Of a stretch of 64,000 bases of DNA, positions 25,734-33,615 are shown in pieces (position 1 is the stretch's first letter; every line of letters starts with the position of its first letter). This stretch comes from Mycolicibacterium sp. CR10 (lineage in GTDB: Bacteria; Actinomycetota; Actinomycetes; Mycobacteriales; Mycobacteriaceae), in contig NZ_STGE01000057.1 in NCBI RefSeq assembly GCF_005222675.1, positions 1 to 64,000 on the forward strand. The letters run 5' to 3'. The notes below the pieces were generated by a model, which saw nothing but the letters and a program-made list of their open reading frames with translations, had not been told where the DNA came from and made no database searches. Position numbers and translations under genes: made by a program.

Positions 25734-26456
25734 TCAGCGTATGCCGATCTCGAAATCCTCGGTCAGCAGCGAGGCCGCCTCGTCGAATCCGGGTGTACTC
25801 GGCGGCGCCTCGACGTGGATGGCGATCAGGTAGTTCCCGCCCGCGGTGGGCACGTGGACGATGCGGTCCTTGTACTCGATCGACAGTTCGGCGTCGTCGG
25901 AGAGCACGCCCATCAGTTTCTGCCCGCTGTATCCGCACATCTCCGCCGGCAGCAGGCTGACGGTGCTGATGGTCGCGTCACGGGTGAGGTCGTCGGAGTA
26001 CGCCCGGAACGCCGCCGCGGGGTCCAGTGGCGTGGCGGAGATCGACACGGTCGCCGACATCTGCCCCTGGCCGTCCATCTGTGCACCCACCGCATCGGGG
26101 CCGTTGCCCGAGGACATCGACCAGCCCTCGGGCACGCCCACCGTGGCCGTGGGCGCGGCAGGGTCGGCGACCTGGGCGACGACGCTGACCGGCGGCGGCA
26201 CGTCCGGCACGCAGACCTGCCCTGCCGCTGCCGGGGGCGCGGTGGTGGGCACGACTCCTGGCTCGTCCGAGGACATCTCGGTCGTGGGCGAGGACCCTGT
26301 CGTCTCTGTCGCCTCCGCGCTCTCGGTCGGCTCCGTGGTCTCGGCCGTCTGCTGTTGAGCACCGTCCCCCGTGGCCGCGCCGTCGCTGGTGCGGGTGCAG
26401 GCCGGGGCCAGGACGACGACTCCCGACAAGAGGATCAGCGCAACAGTTCTCATCAT
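25734..26456 (-). CDS. Putative lipoprotein between sulfatase and its activator
   Basis: A 240-residue exported protein. The signal sequence ends in LAPAC with Cys20, a loose lipobox. A Thr/Glu/Ser-rich linker (about residues 30-75) is followed by a folded domain with VGVPEGWSMSSG and LLPAEMCGYSGQKLMG, reminiscent of the LpqN/LpqT-type mycobacterial lipoproteins. Start ATG 26456 (or 26453) lies 5 bases after the arylsulfatase stop, and its stop lies 5 bases before FGE, so the three are one operon. No enzymatic motif is seen. Confidence 0.75.
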   Translation of the reverse strand: MMRTVALILLSGVVVLAPACTRTSDGAATGDGAQQQTAETTEPTESAEATETTGSSPTTEMSSDEPGVVPTTAPPAAAGQVCVPDVPPPVSVVAQVADPAAPTATVGVPEGWSMSSGNGPDAVGAQMDGQGQMSATVSISATPLDPAAAFRAYSDDLTRDATISTVSLLPAEMCGYSGQKLMGVLSDDAELSIEYKDRIVHVPTAGGNYLIAIHVEAPPSTPGFDEAASLLTEDFEIGIR

Positions 26457-26461
26457 CGCGG

Positions 26462-28813
26462 TCAGTCCTTTGCGAAAGCTCGAGCGAAATCCCGCTCGAG
26501 ATCGATGTAGGGGGAACCGGATACGTCGATGTTCACCCGGGCGATGGTGCCGCCGGTGAACGGGAAGGGCGCCTGATAGCTGCGCGACACCGGCGAACCA
26601 TTGTTGCGACCGACACTGAGGCTCGCACTGGCGAGACCGAAAGTCCCTGGGTGGGCGCGCATCCCAGCGAAGGTCGCCACCTCCGAGCCGTCGATGTAGA
26701 GCGCGGCGTCGCCCAGTGGCGTGTGCATGCCCTCGACGGTTCCGGTGCGGGTGTAGGCGAACCCGAGCGTGTGGGCACCCGCGGGCACCGGATCCGGTGA
26801 TGACAGCGTCTGCTGCTCCTCGCCCATGAAGTTGTAGCAGAAGTGGAGATGACCGCCCTGCAGGAACATCACGTATCCCCCGTGTGCGCCACCGTGTTTG
26901 ACGATGACGCCATCGGCGCCCCCGGGGTCCAGAGTCACCTCCGCGAGCACCACGAACGACCGGCCGAAGATCTCCACACCCGCGCCCGCACCCACATCCG
27001 CCGTGCCGGGGTAGTAGAGGTAGGACTGACGTTCGCCCGACAGCGACGGCCGCCACCGCGAGATCGTCTCCATGATGTTGAGGTCACCCAGCGGCAGGCC
27101 GTTGTACTTCGCGGCCTCGGAGAACCACAGCGCCGCGAGTTCTGCGAGCTTGTCCGGGTTTTCGGCCGCGAGGTCGTGACATTGACTGCGGTCCGAGTCG
27201 ATGTGGAACAGTTCCCAGCGGTCGGCGTCGAAGTGCGACCACCCGGCGGGGGACGCGGCATGCACGGTGTTGGCGAACCATCCCCTGTGCCAGATGCCGC
27301 GGGTACCCAACATGGTGTAGAACTGCGTCTCCTTACCTGTGGGGGCATCCGGATCATCAAGGGCCACTTTGAAACTGACACCGTCGAGCGGCTTCTGCGG
27401 CACGCCGCGCACCGAGGCGGGCGGCGTGATCTGCAGGAGGTCGTACACGGTGGGGGTGATGTCGCAGACATTGACGTAGTTGTCGCGGACTTCGCCGTGT
27501 GCGGCGATCCCGTCGGGCCAGGAGATGATCGCGGTGTCCGCGATGCCGCCCTCGTGGGACGCGTAGCGTTTGAACAATTTGTACGGGGTGTTGAAGGCCA
27601 TCGCCCAGCCGGTCGGGTAATGGTTGTAGGTGTGCGGCGAGCCGAGGTCGTCGAACACCTTCATGCTCTCCTCGACGGTGTCGATGTAGCCGTTGAAGAA
27701 CTTGACCTCGTTGACCGAGCCGTTGGGTCCGCCCTCGCCGCTGGCACCGTTGTCGGAGATGACCACGATGATCGTGTTGTCGAGCTGGCCCGACTCCTCC
27801 AGATAGTCGAGGACACGGCCGATCTGGGCGTCGGTGTAGCTGAGGAAGCCGGCGAAGACCTCGGCCATCCGGCTGAACAGCCGCTTCTCCTCGTCGTTCA
27901 AGGAATCCCACGGCCGTACGGTGTCCTGATCGGGCCACGCTTCCCCGTTGGGGCCCACGACATCCGAGTACGGATTCATCGGCGACAACTCGGTGTCGGG
28001 CGGCACGACGCCTAGACGCTTCTGATTGTCGAGCACGATCTCCCGGTAGGCCTCATAGCCCATGTCGAAAGCGCCGGCGTACTTGTCAGCCCATTCCTTG
28101 AAGACATGGTGCGGCGCGTGGCCGGCGCCCGGCGCGAGATACGAGAACCACGGCTTGCCGGGCGCGATCACCTTCGAGTCGCGGATGAACTCGATTGTCT
28201 TGTCCGCCAGATCCTTCGACAGATGGTAACCGTCCTCCGGCGATGCCGGTGGTGCGACGGGGTGGTTGTCGTACACGAGTTCCGGGTACCACTGGTCGGT
28301 TTCGCCGCCCATGAACCCGTAGAAGCGTTCGAAGCCGCGTGACAGCGGCCAGTGCCGCTTGGTGGATGCGAGGTTGGATTCCTCGAGCGGGGTCAGGTGC
28401 CACTTACCGACGCAGTAGGTGTTGTAGCCGTTCTCGGTCAGAACCTCCGGGAGCAGTGCCGTGTCGAACGGGATCCGCCCGTTGCAGTTAGGGAAACCGT
28501 CGGTGAACTCTTCGATGGTGGCCATGCCGACCGTCGTGGCATTGCGGCCGGTCAACAGCGAGGCCCTGGTCGGGGAGCACAGCGCGGTGGTGTGGAACTG
28601 CGAAAGCCGCACTCCTCGTTCGGCGATCCTGCTCATCGCGGGCATCTCGACGAGCCCACCGAAGCAGTCCCACGTGGCGATGCCGGTGTCGTCCCACACC
28701 AGGTACAGCACGTTGGGCGCGTCCGGTTGCGCCGTCGGCGCTGCGTAGGGGCCCCAGTCGGGTTCGGAATCGCGGATGTCGAGCTCGATTTTGCCGTTGA
28801 ATTCCCTGGCCAT
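26462..28813 (-). CDS. atsA: Arylsulfatase
   Basis: A 783-residue type I sulfatase, close to the length of M. tuberculosis AtsA. The formylglycine motif CSPTRASLLTGR has its Cys at residue 79. The metal ligands lie in VWDDTG near the N-terminus and in VVISDNGASGEG in the middle. A C-terminal beta-rich domain follows. It hydrolyses sulfate esters; no signal peptide is seen, suggesting cytoplasmic action. FGE lies two genes downstream. A 17-bp palindrome lies 20 bases before the ATG. Natural substrate unknown. Confidence 0.93.
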   Translation of the reverse strand: MAREFNGKIELDIRDSEPDWGPYAAPTAQPDAPNVLYLVWDDTGIATWDCFGGLVEMPAMSRIAERGVRLSQFHTTALCSPTRASLLTGRNATTVGMATIEEFTDGFPNCNGRIPFDTALLPEVLTENGYNTYCVGKWHLTPLEESNLASTKRHWPLSRGFERFYGFMGGETDQWYPELVYDNHPVAPPASPEDGYHLSKDLADKTIEFIRDSKVIAPGKPWFSYLAPGAGHAPHHVFKEWADKYAGAFDMGYEAYREIVLDNQKRLGVVPPDTELSPMNPYSDVVGPNGEAWPDQDTVRPWDSLNDEEKRLFSRMAEVFAGFLSYTDAQIGRVLDYLEESGQLDNTIIVVISDNGASGEGGPNGSVNEVKFFNGYIDTVEESMKVFDDLGSPHTYNHYPTGWAMAFNTPYKLFKRYASHEGGIADTAIISWPDGIAAHGEVRDNYVNVCDITPTVYDLLQITPPASVRGVPQKPLDGVSFKVALDDPDAPTGKETQFYTMLGTRGIWHRGWFANTVHAASPAGWSHFDADRWELFHIDSDRSQCHDLAAENPDKLAELAALWFSEAAKYNGLPLGDLNIMETISRWRPSLSGERQSYLYYPGTADVGAGAGVEIFGRSFVVLAEVTLDPGGADGVIVKHGGAHGGYVMFLQGGHLHFCYNFMGEEQQTLSSPDPVPAGAHTLGFAYTRTGTVEGMHTPLGDAALYIDGSEVATFAGMRAHPGTFGLASASLSVGRNNGSPVSRSYQAPFPFTGGTIARVNIDVSGSPYIDLERDFARAFAKD

Positions 28814-28832
28814 GGCGGCGCCGTCTCCATCC

Positions 28833-28849
28833 TCGTGATGTGTTCACGA
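28833..28849. promoter_or_regulatory. Palindrome upstream of the arylsulfatase gene
   Basis: TCGTGATGTGTTCACGA has 6-bp perfect arms (TCGTGA/TCACGA) around 5 bases, 20 bases before the atsA start codon. It could be a repressor site or a GTGA-N5-TCAC type operator (CRP- or GntR-like). A TAATCT element suitable as a -10 lies just upstream on the minus strand. No regulator is identified. Confidence 0.4.
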
Positions 28850-28916
28850 TCGCCCGGAGATTACACCCGTGACGTGCGGTTAGCGCCTGTATCGGCGTTT
28901 TGGCGCTGACATCCGG

Positions 28917-30602
28917 CTACTGACTGCCCGGATCCGGTTGATTCACCCGGTAGAGCCGCCAATTGGGCTGACTATCACCGTCATTGGGGATCTCGAGCTC
29001 GAGAGTGGCGATGTCGGCACCCGTGTCGTACAGCGTCGGGTATCGCAGGTTCAACGCATCCGACACCCCCCGGCCCTCCGGTGGCACCGACAGCAGGTAC
29101 CGAATACCGCCGACGGAGGGTTCGTTGAGCAACGCGGTGAAGTCGGGGTCGGAGGGGATCACGAAGGTCTTGGGGTGGCGCGATGCGGCGAGTATGGCGA
29201 ATCCGTATACCGTGTCGGTGATCACCGAACTCTCCGGAAGACCCAGGTTGTCGAGGTACTCGGCGATCTTGCGCTCGGTCGAGAAGCTTGCGGCGATCCG
29301 GTGCTCGAGCGCCTTCTGCTCGGTGAGGTCGTCGGGGTCGGGCGCCAGCACCGCACCGAGCGCGTACTCCTGCGGCGCGTACTTCGGCAGCCCCATGCCC
29401 CACGCTGTGACCGGGAGACTGACGGCGAAGAGCAGGGCCACCGCCGCGTAGGGCACCCATGCTCGTCGGGTTCGTCGGTGCCGCCGGGCCGTCACCTCGA
29501 CCGGCACCTCGGCGTACCTGCCACGTCGCTTGGGTTCTGCGACAACGCCATCGGGCACCGCCAGCACCGCCAGGCACGCGGTCAACGGCACCGCGATGAT
29601 GTAGAACCGCAGGAACGGAAACGTCGAACCCGAGGCGTAGCTGTAGGCCTGGAAGGCCAGCGCGGCGCCGTAGATGGACAGCGGAACGAGGATCACCCGC
29701 CAGCCGGGGGTGCCCCAGCGGCGCGCGGCGCACCACACACCGATCGGCACCAGCGTGGGCGCGAGCAATGCGATGCAGGCCAGGGCGAATGCCAGCCCGC
29801 CGCCGAACGTCGTGGTCGTCTGTCCCGACTGCTCCAGGATGGCGGCGTTGCCGTACTGCGAGCTGAACTGCGCGAACGCCTCGCCGGTGATCAGCCAACT
29901 GACAGCCGCCCAGCCGAGGAAGGCCGCCGTCCCGGGGCCGCTGACCATGATCATGTCCAACAGCGCCCGCCGGATTCGCGGCGCCACCCGCGCGCGTCGA
30001 TAGGTGGTCACGAACACCAGCACCCCTGCGGCGGCGATGCATGCCACCGCGTCGTACCGGGTGAGATACGCCAGCCCCATGGCGATTCCGCCCGCCGCCA
30101 CCAGATGGTGCACGTCATCGTCGACCATCCACATCATCAGCCGACGCACCGCCCACGACATGAAGAAGATGAAGGGCGCTTCGCTCATTCCGTTGGCGCC
30201 GTAGAAGACGATCATCGGGTTCAGCGCGAAGATCGCGGTGACCGTGATCGCGTAGCTTCGCGGCAGGCCCCGATCCAGGCCCATGCCGAGGATCTGGACG
30301 ACGCCGCCGGCCATGAAGATCGCCGACATCAGCGTGCCCGAGAACGCCCGCTCGGCAATCTCGGGCCATAGGGGCGTCAACAGCAGCGCGGGTATCTGGA
30401 TCAGCGCGGTGAGCGGGGTGAAGATGAAGCCGATGGCCGCCAGGTGCGGATCCCGACTGAACAGCACGGACTGCGCTGCGGTGACCCGCGACAGCGCGTC
30501 ACCCAGGATGAAGCCATGCTGGACCTGAAGCCAGTAGCCGACCGCGACGTAGACCGCGAACGCGGCGAAGTACGTCGCGGTCATCAACCGCCGTCGGGTC
30601 AA
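28917..30602 (-). CDS. Multi-pass membrane protein, GT-C-type glycosyltransferase-like
   Basis: About 561 residues with roughly ten membrane helices and a C-terminal soluble domain (about residues 430-561). The N-terminal GDALSRVTAAQSVLFSRDP and GFIFTPLTALIQIPALL resemble the first loop of polyprenyl-phosphate-dependent GT-C glycosyltransferases, with the early Asp. The best start is TTG at 30602, overlapping the upstream stop (TTGA) and preceded by GGAAGG; an ATG at 30584 is the alternative. It is the last gene of the four-gene polysaccharide-type operon. Donor and acceptor are unknown. Confidence 0.7.
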   Translation of the reverse strand: MTRRRLMTATYFAAFAVYVAVGYWLQVQHGFILGDALSRVTAAQSVLFSRDPHLAAIGFIFTPLTALIQIPALLLTPLWPEIAERAFSGTLMSAIFMAGGVVQILGMGLDRGLPRSYAITVTAIFALNPMIVFYGANGMSEAPFIFFMSWAVRRLMMWMVDDDVHHLVAAGGIAMGLAYLTRYDAVACIAAAGVLVFVTTYRRARVAPRIRRALLDMIMVSGPGTAAFLGWAAVSWLITGEAFAQFSSQYGNAAILEQSGQTTTTFGGGLAFALACIALLAPTLVPIGVWCAARRWGTPGWRVILVPLSIYGAALAFQAYSYASGSTFPFLRFYIIAVPLTACLAVLAVPDGVVAEPKRRGRYAEVPVEVTARRHRRTRRAWVPYAAVALLFAVSLPVTAWGMGLPKYAPQEYALGAVLAPDPDDLTEQKALEHRIAASFSTERKIAEYLDNLGLPESSVITDTVYGFAILAASRHPKTFVIPSDPDFTALLNEPSVGGIRYLLSVPPEGRGVSDALNLRYPTLYDTGADIATLELEIPNDGDSQPNWRLYRVNQPDPGSQ

Positions 30603-32095
30603 CTCTCGCCTTCCGCTTCGGCCGGCTTGTCGGCCAGGCCGTGAAACGTCTTCTCCCAGTAGGACGGATTGCGAATCATCTGATAGCAGCCCTTGGCCGC
30701 CGCGACGCTCATCATCACCCAGAACACCGGTACCGTCACCGCCGCCAACAGCAGGTCCGAACGGTCGTCCTCGCGCAACGCGATCAGGTTCATGTAGACC
30801 GTCGCGGCGTTGCCGAGCACCAGAGCGATCAGCGCGGGGAAGTAGATGTACATCGGGAACACGTCTTCGACAACGGCGGGCTGCCCGAGGAACCACACCA
30901 GGGTGATGAACCAGAAGACCAGATTCAGCACGGCGATGATCGGGGTGCCCGCGAGCACCAGGCAGAACCTCACGAAACTGCGCAGACCGATGGTGCGATA
31001 GAGCTTTACGGGACGCCGAATCTGGACCAGCCACGTCTGCAGATAGCCCTTGTACCAGCGGGAGCGCTGCCGAACCCAGTTGATCGGGTCGCTGTTGGCC
31101 TCTTCGAGGGTTTGCGAGTCGATCACCGCTGTGCGGTAGCCGTTCGCGGCGATCCGCAGACCGAGGTCCGCATCCTCGGTCACATTGAACGGATCCCACG
31201 CACCGATCTCGTCGAGGACATGGCGCCGCAGGTGATTCGATGTGCCGCCCAACGGGATCGGCGAGGTCGACCCCATCATCCCGGGCAGCAGATAGCCGAA
31301 CCACAGCCCGTACTCGGCGGTGAACCAGCCGGTCAGAATGTTCTGATGTCCGTTGTGGTAGACGAGTTTCGCCTGCACGCACGCGACCTCAGGACCCAGG
31401 TCGTTGAACGCGGCGACCACCCGGCGCAGCTGCAGCGGTTCGGGCAGGTCCTCGGCATCGAAGATCGTCACGATCTCGCCGGTGGCGAAGTACAGGCCGT
31501 AGTTGCACGCCTTGGGCTTGGTGCGCGGATCGGCAGGCGGAACCAACAGAATGGTGATGGCATCTGAGTCCGCACAGTCCTTCGCGGCGGCTATCGTGAC
31601 GTCGTCGTCGGCCTCGAGCAGCAGCAGCACCTGCAACTTGTCACGCGGGTACGTGAGGTTGGCCATCGCACCGATGAGGTCGCCGACCACCTCCGGCTCG
31701 TTGTAGGCGGGAACCAGGATCGTGTAGGGCGGCAGTTCGTCATCCGGTATCGCCCGGGCTCGTTCCTCGGAGATCACGATGGCGCGCGACGCCAGACCCT
31801 GCCGGAAGATCAGCACCCGGTCGAGCATCGTCACCAGATACCCCGCGGTACACAGACCGATCAGGACCACCGCGGTATTCAGGGGTTGCCAGACGGCGCA
31901 GCCGATCACGATCACCAACAACGACCACAGCACGGCCCGTTGCCAGCCGGTCACCGGGACCGATGCCGAGCACAGCGGATCGTCCTCGCGCAGCCCATTG
32001 ATTGCGCGTCCCAGCGCGTACTCCTGATCCGACGGCAGCGTCGGGTCCAATGGCAGTGTCCGTTCCGCTGCGGGCCGTTCGTCGGTCGTGCTCAC
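30599..32095 (-). CDS. Processive GT2 polysaccharide synthase (cellulose-synthase-like)
   Basis: A 498-residue membrane glycosyltransferase. Two helices (about 52-92) precede a cytoplasmic GT2 domain with VPAYNEP, DAED (residues 213-216), TED (306-308) and QRSRW (343-347), the full set for processive beta-glycan synthases. Three or four helices follow. There is no PilZ domain, so no c-di-GMP control is visible. The segment LEEANSDPINWVRQRSRWYK resembles NfrB/XagB-type synthases more than classic BcsA. GTG 32095 overlaps the upstream stop (GTGA). Product sugar cannot be assigned. Confidence 0.85.
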   Translation of the reverse strand: MSTTDERPAAERTLPLDPTLPSDQEYALGRAINGLREDDPLCSASVPVTGWQRAVLWSLLVIVIGCAVWQPLNTAVVLIGLCTAGYLVTMLDRVLIFRQGLASRAIVISEERARAIPDDELPPYTILVPAYNEPEVVGDLIGAMANLTYPRDKLQVLLLLEADDDVTIAAAKDCADSDAITILLVPPADPRTKPKACNYGLYFATGEIVTIFDAEDLPEPLQLRRVVAAFNDLGPEVACVQAKLVYHNGHQNILTGWFTAEYGLWFGYLLPGMMGSTSPIPLGGTSNHLRRHVLDEIGAWDPFNVTEDADLGLRIAANGYRTAVIDSQTLEEANSDPINWVRQRSRWYKGYLQTWLVQIRRPVKLYRTIGLRSFVRFCLVLAGTPIIAVLNLVFWFITLVWFLGQPAVVEDVFPMYIYFPALIALVLGNAATVYMNLIALREDDRSDLLLAAVTVPVFWVMMSVAAAKGCYQMIRNPSYWEKTFHGLADKPAEAEGES

Positions 32096-33615
32096 TGCGC
32101 CGGACCCAACTGTGCGGCAACCAGCGCCCGGCCGAACTGCGACAGCAGATCGGCGTCCTTGAACGTCGGCGTGCGTTCGTCGAGCACGGCGTTGCCCCGG
32201 AACAGCAGCGTGATCAACGTGCGGAGTATGGGGACGAGTGTCTGACTCGGTTGCGGAAACGGTGCGTCCGGTTCGTGATTGTCGACGGCGAAGATCGTGA
32301 TGCGCTGTGCGAGATTCTTGTCGCCCCAGACGAACTGCAGCGAGTTCCACGTCACCAACATCTGATCGTCCACCACCGATAGCAGGTTGCCGATCACCCC
32401 GCTGCCGAGATCGACCTTGCGGACCTCGCTGATTCTGGCCGCCGTCAGGCCGTAGAGCACGCGTGCCGGGTACATCCCCAGCAGGAACGGTCGCTCGCTC
32501 ACCGTGCTGTCGACGACCACCGTTCTCGGCCGGGCGGTCTTGTCCCACCGCGGGTTACCGACGTCGGCGGTGACCTGTTGACGCACCAGCACCGCCTTCG
32601 GCCCGTAGAGACGGCTGACCGGTATCCGGGTGATCTGCCCCGACGTGGTCCAGCCCGACGGCGCGGCCAGTGGCATCCCCAGCGACAGCGGGTACTCACT
32701 CGGGCGGGCGAAGATGATGGTGTTGGGTGTTGACGGCAGCGGGAACATCGACAGTGCCACTGCCACGGTGACGACGAGCGGCACCCCAGCCCACACCTGT
32801 TTGGCGGCAAGGGGTTCCACCTTGCGGTCGAGCACCCGCTTCGCCCGGCCGCGCCGGGCGAGCAGGAACAACGCCATACCGACCACGACGATCGAGGTCA
32901 GCGCAGGCACCTGCTGGTACACCCGCATCGGAGCATCCGGGAGGTACACGGTGACCGCGGCGAGCACCGCGAAGCCGACCGCCCATGCCGCCAGCGAACC
33001 GAAAAACCCGCGCTTGTACGACGTCCCGCCTGCGATCCCGACACCGATCCCGGCGATCAGCAGCGTCGCCGCGCCCGCGGCGGTCTTGCCGCCGCCGAGT
33101 GCGATCACGGCGATGTAGTAGGGCAGGGCGAAGACCAACGACAGCATGGCCCACACCCACGCGAAGCGGATCACCGGCCGCAGGCCGAAAAGCACTACCG
33201 CAGAGGAGGCTACGAATAACCACATTGCGACCAGATCAAGGCGCAACAGGTCGAAGTACAGCGCGTACCGCGGCAGCAGCACACCCTGGACGAGCAGCGC
33301 CAGCCCGAACCCGAGGATCCCGACGATGATGTCGGTCTGGCGGTCGTGGATCGGCAACTCGGTGCGCTTGCGCCGCGCGATCGCCACCGCCACGAGCACC
33401 GCCGCGGTCGGGACGGTCCAGACGTAGCCGGCAAGGGTGTCGTTGCGGCTGATCTCGATCAGATTCACGATGCTGCGGTAGAACGCGAAGCCGGTCAGGA
33501 CGGCGATCAACCCCCAGCGCACGATCAGCCGGTACGTCGGGTGCACCGCGTAGTACCGCTGCAGAACCGTGGGCGCAGGCTCTTCAGCGCTGTCAGCGGG
33601 GGCAACGACTGTCAT
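32092..33615 (-). CDS. Exosortase-like membrane protein without cysteine
   Basis: A 507-residue protein with about 8-9 membrane helices in residues 25-320 and a C-terminal soluble domain. The first half (YFDLLRLDLVAMWLFVASSA, then VVLFGLRPVIRFAWVWAMLS) resembles exosortase/archaeosortase proteins, but the whole protein contains no Cys, so it cannot be an active Cys transpeptidase. The start ATG 33615 overlaps the stop of the BcsB-like gene (ATGA), and its own stop overlaps the GT2 start. The tight coupling implies a role in the same export or assembly complex. The exosortase resemblance is my reading and needs a profile search. Confidence 0.6.
   Translation of the reverse strand: MTVVAPADSAEEPAPTVLQRYYAVHPTYRLIVRWGLIAVLTGFAFYRSIVNLIEISRNDTLAGYVWTVPTAAVLVAVAIARRKRTELPIHDRQTDIIVGILGFGLALLVQGVLLPRYALYFDLLRLDLVAMWLFVASSAVVLFGLRPVIRFAWVWAMLSLVFALPYYIAVIALGGGKTAAGAATLLIAGIGVGIAGGTSYKRGFFGSLAAWAVGFAVLAAVTVYLPDAPMRVYQQVPALTSIVVVGMALFLLARRGRAKRVLDRKVEPLAAKQVWAGVPLVVTVAVALSMFPLPSTPNTIIFARPSEYPLSLGMPLAAPSGWTTSGQITRIPVSRLYGPKAVLVRQQVTADVGNPRWDKTARPRTVVVDSTVSERPFLLGMYPARVLYGLTAARISEVRKVDLGSGVIGNLLSVVDDQMLVTWNSLQFVWGDKNLAQRITIFAVDNHEPDAPFPQPSQTLVPILRTLITLLFRGNAVLDERTPTFKDADLLSQFGRALVAAQLGPAQ

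Noticed and set aside
28917..31382. 821-codon frame for the GT-C-like membrane protein
   Set aside because: The first 260 codons overlap the GT2 gene in another frame and lack hydrophobic character. The TTG at 30602 or ATG at 30584 fits operon structure.
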